Source: Pycnococcus provasolii
Taxonomy: Eukaryota > Chlorophyta > Pseudoscourfieldiophyceae > Pseudoscourfieldiales > Pycnococcaceae
Reading direction: 5' to 3'
Length of the DNA stretch: 64,000 nt
Assembly: GCA_938743325.2 (NCBI GenBank)
Contig: OW568873.1
Coordinates: 496,001 to 560,000 of the forward strand
The notes under the pieces are model-generated. The model made no database searches. It was not told the origin of the DNA and worked only from the letters and a program-made list of their open reading frames with translations. Both the position numbers and the translations under genes were made by a program. Below are positions 18,951-29,118 of this stretch, one piece after another. How positions within the stretch are numbered: position 1 is the stretch's first letter; each line of letters opens with the position of its first letter.

Positions 18951-20788
18951 CTACAGCGAGCTCGGTGCCGCCGCCTGTGCCGCGCCGAGCTCTTCATATT
19001 TCGCTATGTTGCGATCGACGTGGGCCAACTGCACGTCGCGAATGCGCGGCAGGAATGCAGACACCGCCGTGAATGTCGGCTTCACGATGAAGTTGATGAA
19101 TCCGAGCTGGCACATGGCAAACTCCGTCGTTTCGCGGTCGCACATAGGGCTCACGGGCAAGCCCTCCGCCTTCTCCACGTCACCTTGGTCCCAAAACTCG
19201 TCAACGCAGTGGCAACCCCACTTATGGCTGCGCTCCCAAACCTTGCAAGGGTTCGAGATGTCGCACACGTGCAGTATCTGGCGTAGAACAATCTGCTTGC
19301 ACGATCGCCACGGCTTGTCGTTCAACGCGCCATCTTCGTCATAAAGCGGGCCATTCGCCTCCGTGAGTTCCTTGAACTCGTCGAGGTGTAGAAAGTGCTT
19401 TGTCATGTCCGTGCCAAGAATGAGCTCGATCACCAGCGTACGCACCTTCTTGCGATCCTGGTCATTCATGTCGCCGATGAAGTTGCACGAACCGTCGCCG
19501 CCGTGCATGATGCGAAAGGCTCGCGCGCAGTGCTCCGACTCGTGCACGGAGATGTCGTTGTGATCAATCGCACGCTGGCTCATGGAATTGATGTGGTACA
19601 GGTTATTCTTGCCGTCGTGGCCGAGATCGTGCACTATGGCGGCAAACAAAATCACGAATATCTCCAGCGGCTCCAGCAATTCAGAGAGACCTGCGCCACC
19701 TAACTTCGTTGGCGTCAGCATCCAGTGAACAGACTGCACGATATCGGCCGCGTGCAGCGCGTTGTGGTAAGGCGTGTCTTCGTAGCCTTTTGCCACCTCG
19801 CCCAGGTATTTCCACAGACGGCTGTGGCAGTTCAGCAGGCCGGCAACTCGGTTAGGGATGTCCCAAACGTCTACGAGGACGTGCCAAGACAGCATGCGAA
19901 GAGCCTCGCCCTTGCCGCCGGCTAAACGCTCGAGCTCGAAAATGTCAAAGTCGTCCCAGCTCGCGTGCTTGGCAAGGACATCTCGGCACTGCCTGCCATG
20001 GTCACCTCGGATTGAGAGACGCGAGACCGCGTCCGTGAGCCCTTCCTCGCCGTCTTCGGGCACCACCGCGACTTCGCTCTTACGCTTTTCCGCCAAGCTG
20101 GCTTTCGTGCCCTTGGCCAGGCGCTTCATCTTCACCGCCCCCAGAGCGAAGTCTGCGAGAACGCCCATATTTCGCCGTGCGTCAGCCGCGGCAATATGAC
20201 CGGTTACGGTGAACTCCCGGCTCAGGTATCGCACGATTTCCTCGTTGGGTACCGTTGCGATCTGACCGCTAAGCTGGCGCTCAAGTACGGCCGTTTCGTT
20301 TTGACTGGCTTGGAAAAGTTCCTGATGTTTGTTTGGTTTGTTTGTTTGATTGGTTGGTTGGTTTTCGTAAGTTTTCGTGAGCGTCATTTGGAAGGTGAAC
20401 GGTTTTTATGTTCAAGTGGTAGTTGTCGAAAACTTCGTACGTCTGGCAGCACGTCCCTGTCCATGGGTGTCGACGGCGTGGTTACGGAGTTTGCTCTTGC
20501 TTTATTCAGCATCACGCGCTCGAGCGACATCTCCACAGAGTTGAGCGCACTGAAATCTTCCGCGGTGAGAGCCTGAGCACCATTCTCAGCTTGTACTTTT
20601 TTGTTGACCATTTGCATCAATCTGAGCGCCTCGGCGATTGTGTTTAACGTCGCGGCAGATATGCGTCCGGTTGAGAAGGCGGGCGTCGTTGGGCTGAGGC
20701 TCAGGCTACTTATATTTTCCATGACCGTGTTTAAGGATGCTGGATCGGCCGAGGCTGGCGAGGGCACGTTCACGGGTGCGGGCGGCAT
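18951..20788 (-). CDS. Class I 3',5'-cyclic nucleotide phosphodiesterase (two exons)
   Basis: Spliced coding sequence: exon 1 20788-20441 and exon 2 20321-18951, giving 572 residues. The intron was inferred because the upstream frame (start MPPAPVNVPSPASADP) stops shortly after a GTACGA donor, and a CATCAG acceptor restores an open frame in phase 0. The catalytic domain is a class I PDE: YHNALHAAD (H302), signature HDLGHDGKNN (H347, D348, H351) and the second metal Asp in ILHVCDISNPCK, with downstream substrate-pocket sequence CQLGFINFIVKP. It hydrolyses cAMP and/or cGMP. The N-terminal 270 residues show no GAF or transmembrane region; residues 40-110 are helical and polar, probably regulatory. 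Cytosolic or flagellar location is possible. A TTAGGG-type cluster lies about 430 bp upstream. Confidence 0.85.
20322..20440 (-). other. 119-nt intron of the phosphodiesterase gene
   Basis: Donor GTACGAAG follows CCAGAC, and acceptor AACATCAG precedes GAACTT on the minus strand. Splicing is in phase 0 and joins MDRDVLPD to ELFQASQNE. The intron contains a repetitive AACCAA/AACAAA tract. Confidence 0.7.
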
Positions 20789-21425
20789 AGGAAACTTGTG
20801 TGTCGAAAACAGTACAGAACAAGCGAGTGCAAGACCTGTGCAAGTTGAACGAACGAACGCTTAAGCCTGTAAGGGTACAGCAGCTTCGACAGACGCGCAC
20901 ACACAGCTTCTTCGAGAGACAGAAGCGCACAGACAGCTGCAAACCCGCTAACAAGCAATGATTGCCGTCAAAGAAAATAATAAATGCAAAAGCTGCGAGG
21001 AAACGACAAAGTACAAGCCAGGCTACGGGTAGAAAAGTAGGCCGCCTGGGGATACGCTCTTGCGCGTATAAGTACACATTGCGGCCTGTAAAATGGTGCC
21101 TTCGCGAGTTTCGGAAGACCTCACGCAAGCCCGTCTCAACGGACTTTACACTATCGAAGGACGACACGTGTCCAGAGTCTCGCCGTCTCGCAGGCAGCGC
21201 GTTGGGGGGAGGCACATCGTAACCCTAACCCTAACCCCTAACCCCTAACGCTTCCTTTTCGTTTCGACTTTAGGGGTTGGGATCACGCGCAGCCCTCCAC
21301 CTTGGGCACGTCTCACGTCCGGTGCACCTCCAGAATTGGTCTTGTGTTGTAATTTTGTGTCGGAGGTCTCTTTTGAGGCGGTCGACGTCGTGCTCGGCGT
21401 CGTCGGCTGTGTCTCTGCACTTGAG
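20789..21425. other. Divergent intergenic region upstream of the phosphodiesterase
   Basis: About 640 bp without a supported gene; it contains a CCCTAA cluster at 21220-21249 and presumably the phosphodiesterase promoter and 5' leader. Confidence 0.45.
21220..21249 (-). repeat. CCCTAA telomere-like cluster
   Basis: Four to five CCCTAA/CCCCTAA units (TTAGGG on the minus strand) lie in the divergent intergenic region between the phosphodiesterase and the plus-strand frames. Confidence 0.9.
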
Positions 21426-21686
21426 ATGCAGCAAACTCGGGATAATAATGGCGTCCAAGTGGGCGCGTCCATGCAAACCTTCGCCGAGGTGAGACGGCGA
21501 CTTCACCTCCTGGGACTCGAATGCACGTTCTGCACCGTCGCGTACGCGAACAAGGCGTGCAAGGTGGGACAAACGCCACCACCAAGGCCACCGCCGGGAA
21601 CTCTGCGCATACTTGCAGTCGTGTGCGAGCCGAACAATCCAACGGATAAGCGTCTACTCAAGCTTAAGCCGAAGGGTGCGTCGTAA
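21426..21686 (+). CDS. Possible small protein, unidentified
   Basis: An 86-residue frame starts at the first in-frame ATG and stops 118 bp before the next gene. The translation (MQTFAEVRRRLHLLGLECTF, then LRILAVVCEPNNPTDKRLLK) has a plausible mixed composition with a cysteine-containing central part and a basic tail, but I recognise no family. The opposite strand is also open over much of the same stretch (21270-21572), so the coding strand is uncertain. It could also be the 5' leader of the following RING gene. Confidence 0.3.
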   Translation: MQQTRDNNGVQVGASMQTFAEVRRRLHLLGLECTFCTVAYANKACKVGQTPPPRPPPGTLRILAVVCEPNNPTDKRLLKLKPKGAS

Positions 21687-21804
21687 ATAGAATCAAATAT
21701 GGACTCAGCATCTTTGCCAAGTTCACGTTCGCTGACTTTTCCACCCCCCTCAAAACTTAAATGCAGTCCCAGGCGCGGCGACGCGAAATACGTGGGGTGA
21801 TACG

Positions 21805-23043
21805 ATGAGCTCGCTCGACGCTGGGCCTAGTTGGCAAGTCACGGAGCTTAGCCCAACCCTTACGGTCTCGAGAGAGGTTCCTTGCAGCCGCATCGTGCAC
21901 GCAACACTGCTCGACGAGTCGCCGAACGCGGAGAGCGCGTGGTTTGCTGTCGCGTTCTTGACGCGCGCTGTGCCGCACGGAGCGAGTGTGCGCAACCGTG
22001 ACCTGAATAGCTTCACCATGCACTGCGCAACGCGTGCCGCGGCGGTGGAATTGGTGCACGTACTCATGCACGAACGTGGCTTGCACGCACCTGCACTCGC
22101 CCCCGCGCCCGCTCCCACCCCTTCGCCTGCACGTACCGCACATTCGCCTCCTCCCCGTGTCGCTCAGCAGGCGAACGACTGGCCAACCGGGACTACGCCG
22201 ATGGTCATGCCAGAGGCGGAGGATACGGCGCCTTCTTGGATGACGAGTGGGCCACTGCCGAACTCGCAACGGGCGGCGGCGGGCGTAGACGGTAACCCGA
22301 GCACGCTTGTCGCACTTGCGGCGAGCGCCGACGACGCCGACGACGAGTTTCGACGCCTTGACAGCCTTGCGTACAACTTGATCGTGACAGCTGAGAAGCT
22401 TTACCCTCGTCCACCCGCGGGCTTGGATATGAGTGCAGCTTTGAGCAAGCTTCGCGTCGGCTGCGATCGCCTCCGACGAGGTGTCGACGACGCGCTGATT
22501 GGCGGTGGCGCATCGACACCGGGAAATGAGCGCAGCGTGGAGTTGTGGCTGAGTGCCGTGGACGCAATTAATGAGACGCTCGAGAATGTGCGCCAAAGGG
22601 AGATGCAGAGCAACAACAGCGTGAACACGGACAACGCCTACTTGGGCGAGATGATGTCATCTTCAGCAGACCTCGCCCGTGAAAGTGCTGCTGCGGCTGA
22701 GGCGGCTGCTGCATCGGCGGCGGGTGAGGATACCGAGCAGCAGGCGGCCGCTGCTGTTGATGTGGATGTTGCTGCTGCCGCCGCCCCTCCCACATTGGCA
22801 CGCGAAACGGACGTGGACGATGCGGACGGCAGCGCTGTTCAGGCGGATGAGTGCGGCGTGTGCTTTGAGGCATTCTCGCTCAACGGCGATGGTCGCCGCG
22901 CTTTGTTCTTTCCCTGCTTGCACGCGAAGCAGTGCCTGAGTTGCGCGATGAGCGTGTGGGAGAGCGCCTCTCCGACTGGCGACGTGACCTGCCCGTGGTG
23001 CAGTGTCGTGTTGAGTGCGCCCCCCGCCGCCATCTGGATGTAG
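21805..23043 (+). CDS. C-terminal RING-type zinc finger protein (putative E3 ligase)
   Basis: A 412-residue protein whose last 60 residues form a RING-like finger: CGVCFEAF, then FPCLHAKQCLSCAMSVWE and CPWC, giving C-x2-C, C-x-H-x3-C-x2-C and C-x2-C spacing close to C3HC4. The H-x3-C spacing (rather than H-x2-C) resembles MAPL/XIAP-type RINGs. The N-terminal 95 residues (residues 1-95, including HATLLDESPNAESAWFAVAF) look globular but are unassigned. Then comes a Pro/Ala linker, a helical segment at about 180-275 (FRRLDSLAYNLIVTAEKLYP, VELWLSAVDAINETLENV) and an Ala-rich low-complexity stretch. Ubiquitin ligase activity is inferred from the RING. It is followed in tandem by the TBL1 gene. Confidence 0.7.
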   Translation: MSSLDAGPSWQVTELSPTLTVSREVPCSRIVHATLLDESPNAESAWFAVAFLTRAVPHGASVRNRDLNSFTMHCATRAAAVELVHVLMHERGLHAPALAPAPAPTPSPARTAHSPPPRVAQQANDWPTGTTPMVMPEAEDTAPSWMTSGPLPNSQRAAAGVDGNPSTLVALAASADDADDEFRRLDSLAYNLIVTAEKLYPRPPAGLDMSAALSKLRVGCDRLRRGVDDALIGGGASTPGNERSVELWLSAVDAINETLENVRQREMQSNNSVNTDNAYLGEMMSSSADLARESAAAAEAAAASAAGEDTEQQAAAAVDVDVAAAAAPPTLARETDVDDADGSAVQADECGVCFEAFSLNGDGRRALFFPCLHAKQCLSCAMSVWESASPTGDVTCPWCSVVLSAPPAAIWM

Positions 23044-23610
23044 CAATAACTACTATGCGTGAGATGTAACATAACCAAAACTTCCATGAAAAAAATTTAA
23101 AAAGTACCCTACACACAAACAGCGCCATGAAAAAAGCCGGCCGCTAATCAAAAAGTGTCACACTGCGCGTCACGATCTGCCGAGAATTCAGGGGAGGTAT
23201 GATAGTTAACCCTAACTAAGAGTAACCCTAACCCTATTGGGTTCATGTGAATATGGGGGCCAACCCTAACCCCTCCCAAGACCAACTCCCAGGACCCAAA
23301 CCGAACAAGAAAAAAGAAAAAAGAAAGAACCCCTAAAAGAAACCCTAAAAGAAACCCTAACCCAAACCCAAACCCTAACCCGAACCCTAACCCGAACCCT
23401 AACCCTAAACCCTAACCCGAAGTCCCCATGAACAGGGGCCCCAGGAACAGTAACCCTAAGGGTACTTCCCGGGAGGAGAACCCTAACCCTAACCCTGACC
23501 CCCCTGCCCATAATACCCATGCCGCTCCCAGGAACTTCCCAGCCCCCAGGGGAAGGGTTTTGTCATTCCATATTTTTAGGTATCATTCTCCCCTCCGTTG
23601 AAGAAAACCT
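23044..23610. other. Intergenic region with long degenerate telomere-like tract
   Basis: 567 bp between two plus-strand genes. About 300 bp of it is CCCTAA-derived repeat (separate entry), with an AAGAAA-rich purine run near 23308-23330. It presumably serves as the TBL1 promoter. Confidence 0.6.
23206..23500 (-). repeat. Degenerate CCCTAA telomere-like tract
   Basis: A 295-bp tract contains CCCTAA, CCCAAA, CCCGAA and CCCTAAAAGAAA variants, all C-rich on the plus strand, in several blocks. It is the longest telomere-like tract in the window and sits directly upstream of the TBL1 gene. Confidence 0.9.
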
Positions 23611-25185
23611 ATGGCGCTGAGCAGTGACGAGTTGAATTTTCTCATATTCAGGTATCTGCAAGAAAGCGGGTTCTCGCACTCCGCATTCACGTTCGGGTGC
23701 GAATCCGCAGTTAGTAGCCTTGCCATCAGTGGACCCGACGTACCGCCGGGAGCACTCGTGTCCTTCCTGCAAAAAGGACTGCAGTACCTTGAGCTCGAAT
23801 CCAACCTCAACGAAGCGGGAACAGACGTCGACGGTGACTTCAGACTCCTCACGCCACACGACTTACTGTACAAAGATGTGCCTGAACTAAAACGTGTCGT
23901 GCTCGCCCGAAGAGCTGAGGCGCGAGCGAACGACGCGGCGGCAGCCTCCGAGAAGAGAGCCAGCGAGAAGGCGGCGGCGATGGCGGCGGCAAGTGGACCG
24001 GCGGCGGGTGGAGACAACGACGCCGGGCGTAACGGCGACGACAACGACGCCGCGGCGGGTGGCTCGGGGGAGCCCATGGCGGTGGACGCGAGCCAGCTGA
24101 CCGAACTGAGGGGGCACCAGCAGGAGGTGTTCATCTGCGCGTGGAACCCGAACCAGAGCCTGCTCGCCAGCGGAAGCGGCGACGCCACTGCGCGCATATG
24201 GGACCTCGACAAGGTGTCGCCTTCAGAAGACGGAACGGAACAGGGCGTCGTTCTGCGCCACCTCGCACCGAGCAGGGCAGGGAACGTGCAGCCGAGCGCC
24301 GCGTCGAACAGCGGCGGCGAGAAGGCGAAGGACGTCACCACGCTCGACTGGAATCCGACAGGAACGCTGCTCGCGACGGGCTCGTACGACGGCGTCGCGC
24401 GCATCTGGAGCGCTTCGGGAAGCCTCGTGGGCACGCTCGCAAAGCACCAGGGTCCCATTTTCTCGCTCAAGTGGAACAAGCGCGGCGACGCTCTGCTGAG
24501 CGGTTCCGTCGACCGAACGGCAATCGTGTGGGACGCAGCCAGCTGCACCGTGAAGCAGTCGTTCGAGTTCCACTCCGCGCCGACGCTGGACGTCGACTGG
24601 CGCGATGACACCATGTTCGCGACGTGCAGCACGGACAAGACGATACACGTATGCCGGCTGGGGCTGAACCGGCCACTGCGAACGTTCACGGGGCACAAGG
24701 ACGAGGTGAATGCCATCAAGTGGGATCCCAGCGGAAGGCTTCTGGCATCGTGCAGTGATGACAAGACGGCCAAGGTGTGGGATACAGACGCGGGCGAGCT
24801 GCTGCATGATATGCGCGAGCACAAAAAGGAAATCTACACGCTCAAGTGGGCACCGGTGGCGCCGCTGCTAGCGACGGCGTCGTTCGACGCGACGGTGAAG
24901 CTCTGGGACGTGGAGACGGGCAGGTGCGTGCGCACGTTGAACCAGCATCGCGACGCGGTGTACAGCGTCGCATTCAGCCCGGATGGCAAGCTCATTGCGT
25001 CGGGAAGCAGTCCTGAGGGCATGCTGAACATCTGGGAGGCACAAAGCGGGAAGCTCATCAAGCAGTACAAGGGCGGCGGTGGCATCTTCGACGTCAGCTG
25101 GGATCGTGAAGGACGGCGTGTTGCGGCGTGCTTCGGCGAGCCAAAGAATGTTGTTGCTGTTGTTGATATGGACGTTCGTATGTAA
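23611..25185 (+). CDS. TBL1: TBL1/TBL1XR1-type LisH-WD40 corepressor subunit
   Basis: A 524-residue orthologue of animal TBL1/TBL1XR1, plant HOS15 and yeast Sif2. The N-terminal LisH dimerisation motif is clear (SSDELNFLIFRYLQESGFSH). It is followed by the F-box-like segment (LLTPHDLLYKDVPELKRV), an acidic Ala/Gly/Asp linker at about 105-165, and a C-terminal beta-propeller of about eight WD40 repeats, starting LRGHQQEVFICAWNP and including ARIWDL, AIVWDA, AKVWDT, VKLWDV and LNIWEA. In animals and plants this protein bridges histone deacetylase corepressor complexes to chromatin and to the ubiquitin system; a nuclear role is expected here. Length matches the family (about 510-610). The convergent MATE gene begins its 3' end 38 bp downstream. 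Confidence 0.92.
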   Translation: MALSSDELNFLIFRYLQESGFSHSAFTFGCESAVSSLAISGPDVPPGALVSFLQKGLQYLELESNLNEAGTDVDGDFRLLTPHDLLYKDVPELKRVVLARRAEARANDAAAASEKRASEKAAAMAAASGPAAGGDNDAGRNGDDNDAAAGGSGEPMAVDASQLTELRGHQQEVFICAWNPNQSLLASGSGDATARIWDLDKVSPSEDGTEQGVVLRHLAPSRAGNVQPSAASNSGGEKAKDVTTLDWNPTGTLLATGSYDGVARIWSASGSLVGTLAKHQGPIFSLKWNKRGDALLSGSVDRTAIVWDAASCTVKQSFEFHSAPTLDVDWRDDTMFATCSTDKTIHVCRLGLNRPLRTFTGHKDEVNAIKWDPSGRLLASCSDDKTAKVWDTDAGELLHDMREHKKEIYTLKWAPVAPLLATASFDATVKLWDVETGRCVRTLNQHRDAVYSVAFSPDGKLIASGSSPEGMLNIWEAQSGKLIKQYKGGGGIFDVSWDREGRRVAACFGEPKNVVAVVDMDVRM

Positions 25186-25223
25186 GGGAAAAAAAAATAT
25201 TGGTACCGTACATGCAGTTTTTT

Positions 25224-26765
25224 TTATACATGACTTCCCGACGATGGCGTTGGCGCCCAGAAAAGGAGGCTGTGAGCCATCCCAGAGGATGATCGCACAA
25301 CATTCATCAATGTCTTAGCAGTCCACACAGCTGCAAGCGTTGTTAGGTACTCGTGCGTCTCCGAAGGGTGATATTTCTGAGCGGCTAAGTATGTGCCTAG
25401 CACCACGGTAAACACTAAAAGCCCCCAACACATGATATTGCGTGCAATCCCGAAGCTCTGCGACGCGGCAAGCGCACCGTCCGCGAGGAACGCGAAAGCA
25501 TTGATTGGCTGTGCGGCGATGAGCACCGCCCAAGGCGACACACGCGAGCCACGACCGAACAGATCAGACATGACCTTATCATGATCGGCTTGTCTCAGAA
25601 ACAGACGCACAGTCGAGTGAGGAGCAAACGCAAAGGCAAGAGCGATCGACGAGCTGATGGCAACGGCGTGCACGCTCGCACGGCCAAGAAGATGTCTGAT
25701 TTTGATGGTGTACTCGTGCCGCCGTTCGTCTTCTTGCTCCTCGTTGTCGCGTGCGCTACTGAGTTTTGACCCCAGAATGGTTACGGCATCTGCAACGCCG
25801 TCAACGGCGTAGCTCGTTACGAGCCAGAGAGTTAAGATGATTTGGTGCGCTGCGAGAGCGGTGGAGTCGACGGAAGCTACGACGAGCGTTGCGGCGAGGA
25901 ACGACGCTTGTAGAGCCAAGCTTCGCACGAAGTGGCGAACGCCGTCTGCAAGGAACGTGTAGAACATGTTCTTGATGTTCACGTTGTCATCGTCTTCGTT
26001 CGTGTCGTAGGAATGCAGCAGTGCTTCATCCAAGGGAGCTCCCGCCTGGATTTGTTCCTCCTCCTCTTCTGCCTTTTTTTTCCTTCTCCAAGACCGCCAT
26101 GCTCGCATGGCCGTTGCGATGACTGACAACACCGCCCAGCTTATTGCAGTGGCCGTTCCTGCACCTCTCATTCCCGAAGGAAGAAACGGCGGCGGCTTCG
26201 TGAGAGATGTGTAGGTGAGAGACGCTTCGATGACGACTTGCACGAGTGACAGCGCGGCTGCGGCGTACATTTGTCCGTCCGCGGACATGGCAGCTTGTGC
26301 GCTCATGGCAACGACACGGAACGGTATGCTCGCGACACGCGGGTAGTAGTACGCGAGTGTTTCTTGTTGAGGTGTCTTTAAGATGGCAACAAGCTGAGAT
26401 GCTGCAGCTGCTAGAATCGCTGCAGGCAGAGCCCCCGCGAATATGGCGCTGATGGTGGTAATCATTTCGAACGAGTTTTTCTTATTCGAACCTGTTGACG
26501 ACGTCGGCAGGGATGTGAGCGCTGCGACCTTTGATGCGACTCCGACGGCGAAGTAGTTGGTAGGAAATGCGGCAAACGAGCACATGCTGGATACCGCCGC
26601 AAAAATGGCAAGTGATGTGTGTCCTTTGATTCGACCAAATAACACACTAGAAATGAGAGTTCCTAGTGGTGTCGCGAGGTTCAAAATCAAAGCTGGTAAG
26701 GCTAACCTAATAAGTGACAGATGGGATGGTTCTGAAGGACATGGCGAGTGGACAGGAGGCGCCAT
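25224..26765 (-). CDS. MATE family efflux transporter (DinF-like)
   Basis: A 513-residue polytopic membrane protein with about 12 predicted helices in two halves, as in the MATE (multidrug and toxic compound extrusion) family. The start LIRLALPALILNLATPLGTL is the usual MatE opening; the second half has DSTALAAHQIILTLWLVTSYAVDGVADAVTILG-type sequence, matching the conserved AAHQI and DG-A motifs of the DinF/eukaryotic branch. The central loop (about 220-265) is charged with a KKK/EEEE cluster and lies on the cytosolic side. MATE proteins export organic cations, acids or flavonoid-like compounds in exchange for protons or sodium; the substrate cannot be told. It may sit in the plasma, plastid or vacuolar membrane. 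Confidence 0.85.
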   Translation of the reverse strand: MAPPVHSPCPSEPSHLSLIRLALPALILNLATPLGTLISSVLFGRIKGHTSLAIFAAVSSMCSFAAFPTNYFAVGVASKVAALTSLPTSSTGSNKKNSFEMITTISAIFAGALPAAILAAAASQLVAILKTPQQETLAYYYPRVASIPFRVVAMSAQAAMSADGQMYAAAALSLVQVVIEASLTYTSLTKPPPFLPSGMRGAGTATAISWAVLSVIATAMRAWRSWRRKKKAEEEEEQIQAGAPLDEALLHSYDTNEDDDNVNIKNMFYTFLADGVRHFVRSLALQASFLAATLVVASVDSTALAAHQIILTLWLVTSYAVDGVADAVTILGSKLSSARDNEEQEDERRHEYTIKIRHLLGRASVHAVAISSSIALAFAFAPHSTVRLFLRQADHDKVMSDLFGRGSRVSPWAVLIAAQPINAFAFLADGALAASQSFGIARNIMCWGLLVFTVVLGTYLAAQKYHPSETHEYLTTLAAVWTAKTLMNVVRSSSGMAHSLLFWAPTPSSGSHV

Positions 26766-28067
26766 CTCCGAACGAGGCTCACGAACGACTGATGTACGAC
26801 TGACTTATGCCCAATGGAGGTTACCCACCCAATGCAATGATGGGAGAACGTCAACTGACAGACTGACCCAGTACTGGTCACCCCCCCGGGGCCCGTGTGA
26901 TGAGACAAGCACAGCGTTGCAAGCACTCTGCAACTGCAATTACCCAATGAGGCGAATGAGTCCCGTGCTCAAGGCAAAGTGCTCAATACGGCAGCCACAA
27001 AGCACACACAAAGCACACAAAGCACAGATGATGAGGTGGCGCAGTAGTCCTATGGTTTCCCCCACCTAGGGGCAGGGGGAGCGCGTTCCGACCCTAACAA
27101 CCCGACAGCCCAACCCTAACCCTAACCCTAACCAGCTAACCCTAACCCTAAGAGTCGCCCAAACCCAAACCCTAACGGGAAGGGTTCCCATCTGGAGAGC
27201 ATCTGGAGAGGGTTAGGGTAGAGTGGTTAGGGTTAGGGTTACTAGCCCGTTCTCCCCGCCAAATAACTTCTTCTCAAGCATTCAAGGAGGGCTGAGGAAC
27301 GATTGAAATTTGCCCCCCGGCTCCTGCCGAAGTTCCGGTGGCGGAACTTCCTGCATCAGAAAGCCGTGAACTCGAGTGGACTGTGGAGGGGGGGATCTGG
27401 GGCTGGGTTGAAGCACTGTATGTTGGAAATGTTGGAAACCCCAGGGGGCGAAACCCTGATCAGGTTTCGGAGGCGCTGCCCCTCAGCTCTCAGCTGCCCC
27501 TCTGAGTGTTGTCGGACCCTGTTGTGCCCATCGCTGAAACGTTGCAACGTCTGTCATCATTGGCCCGGTCTGTCAACGCGCTTTCATCTTTCCCCTCGAG
27601 GGCTCTCATTACCTGGCGTCGGTTGTATCGTGTCTCTAGTACATCTTAGTGTCTCTAGCTCTGTGTGTGTGTGTGTGTGTGTGTCTTTGTCGCTATTCAT
27701 AGGATTGGATTCTCGTTGATTTCATTGTTGGCGCACTTCTTGTGGACTTCCTGAAGGTCTTCTCTCGGAAGGAAGGAAGGGTTCGCCGCGAATCTATTTG
27801 TCAGGCGCAGGCACGCGAACGATTTGTGAAACCTCGACGCTCAGCTTATTGGTTTTGCGGGTGGGCTGGGTGACTTCACCTTGTTGGTTTACATAAATAC
27901 CGTTGGTTCTTGCAAAAAAATAAAAAAAAAAGAACAAGATGGTGAATCAATAGCCTACGCTGGCGCCTTTGATTGCGCTGCTCAAAAGAAACCAAACGAA
28001 ACAAAACCCTCTCCCCCGCCAAAAAAACCACACCGTCAACATCAAGAAAATACAACACACATAACCG
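26766..28067. other. Long divergent intergenic region
   Basis: 1.3 kb between the divergent MATE and Nudix genes. It holds the telomere-like array at 27091-27240 that reverses orientation, a GT microsatellite at about 27660-27684 and an A-rich tract at about 27910-27935 near the Nudix start. Open frames here (for example 27303-27719) have biased, non-protein-like composition. No RNA gene was recognised. Confidence 0.5.
27091..27240. repeat. Telomere-like array with orientation switch
   Basis: CCCTAA units fill 27091-27176, then after a GGAGAGCATCTGGAGAG spacer TTAGGG units run to 27240. The two blocks are inverted relative to each other, in a divergent intergenic region. Confidence 0.9.
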
Positions 28068-28934
28068 ATGGCGACAACAGCCGTTCTTGAAACACCCGCA
28101 ACACCAAACGCAACCGACTGCCACCTCACAGAAAGTCGCACGGGGCGGCATAAGCAGCGGTACTCGGCATCTGGCGAGCGCCTGCTCGCGGGGTGTATAC
28201 CAGTCCGAGCCGTGCCACAGCTGCTGTCCGCACCGTCGACGAGCACAGCCGTGCTTGCAGATCTCGGCGTTGACGCGACAAGCACAACACCACCACCTTT
28301 GCCAACTTCGCCCTCGTTGGCCAGCACAGTTCCCGCGTTGCCAGCACACGCCACGCCGAGTTGCTCGACAACAACCACGACAGCGGCAACTACAGCCACC
28401 AGGCCAACTTCGTCGATGATCGAGGTGCTCATGGTGAGCAGCACGCGCGACGCCGACGAGCTCGTCTTTCCCAAAGGCGGTTGGGAGAACGACGAGGACC
28501 TGAAGTCCGCAGCCCTTCGCGAGACGATGGAGGAGGCTGGCGTAGGAGGCGTTCTCACTGCGCAGCTTGGCACGTACCGTTACGCGAGCAAACGGCGCGC
28601 ACTTGGTGACGTGGACGCGAAGATGTCGTGCGTGGCTCACATGTTCACGATGCGCGTCGACGCCGTCATGGACACTTGGCCTGAGATGTCGCGCGGGCGC
28701 GTCTGGATTCCGGCGGAGGCTGCTGCCGCGCGTTGCCGCCACAAGTGGCAGGCGGATGCGGTCGAGCACTTGCTAAGCCTTCCTCCCGCCAGAGTGCTGA
28801 ACGGCGAGCTTGAGCTTGACGACGAGCTGAATGGCGTCGAAGCTACGGCAGCAGCTCTAGCAGCACCTGAGACGACGGACGGGGAGAAGAATGCACCACC
28901 CGCTCCCGCGCCTGCGAAGTCATCGTGCACGTGA
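28068..28934 (+). CDS. Nudix hydrolase, diphosphoinositol polyphosphate phosphohydrolase-like
   Basis: A 288-residue protein with a perfect Nudix box: GGWENDEDLKSAALRETM, then EEAGVGG, matching G-x5-E-x7-RE-x2-EE-x-G. The surrounding sequence (LVFPKGGWE, LGTYRYASKRR, HMFTMRVD, EMSRGRVWI, HKWQADAVEHLL) is typical of the DIPP/NUDT3-NUDT4 and plant NUDT12/13 branch, which hydrolyses diphosphoinositol polyphosphates and diadenosine polyphosphates. Unusually, a Thr/Pro/Ala low-complexity insertion of about 65 residues (about 48-112) separates the first strand (GCIPVRAV) from the next (SSMIEVLMVSS). The C-terminal 40 residues are Ala-rich and probably disordered. Cytosol or nucleus is expected. Confidence 0.85.
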   Translation: MATTAVLETPATPNATDCHLTESRTGRHKQRYSASGERLLAGCIPVRAVPQLLSAPSTSTAVLADLGVDATSTTPPPLPTSPSLASTVPALPAHATPSCSTTTTTAATTATRPTSSMIEVLMVSSTRDADELVFPKGGWENDEDLKSAALRETMEEAGVGGVLTAQLGTYRYASKRRALGDVDAKMSCVAHMFTMRVDAVMDTWPEMSRGRVWIPAEAAAARCRHKWQADAVEHLLSLPPARVLNGELELDDELNGVEATAAALAAPETTDGEKNAPPAPAPAKSSCT

Positions 28935-29000
28935 TATACCAATAGGAGTGTGACATGGTCACTGCGTATGTGACTTCTCTTTTTTACTCGATGCAACATA

Positions 29001-29060
29001 TCATCATCCATCATCATCATCATCATCATCATCATGAAGAAACAAACAAACAAACAAACA
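29001..29060 (+). repeat. CAT and AAAC microsatellites
   Basis: A CAT trinucleotide run (about 29001-29036) is followed by an AAAC tetranucleotide run (about 29039-29060) between the convergent Nudix and CZIB-like genes. Confidence 0.9.
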
Positions 29061-29118
29061 CGAGAGACTCCCGCGGCGCGTTCACACAACCCGCCCGAAC
29101 GGAGGGGTGATATTTTTT

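Noticed and set aside
23206-23500. Interpretation of TTAGGG tracts as a true chromosome end
   Set aside because: Arrays are short, interrupted, scattered and flanked by genes on both sides; none is terminal in this window.
27303-27719. 138-codon plus-strand frame in the MATE/Nudix intergenic region
   Set aside because: Ends in a Cys/Val run from a GT microsatellite and has no family resemblance.
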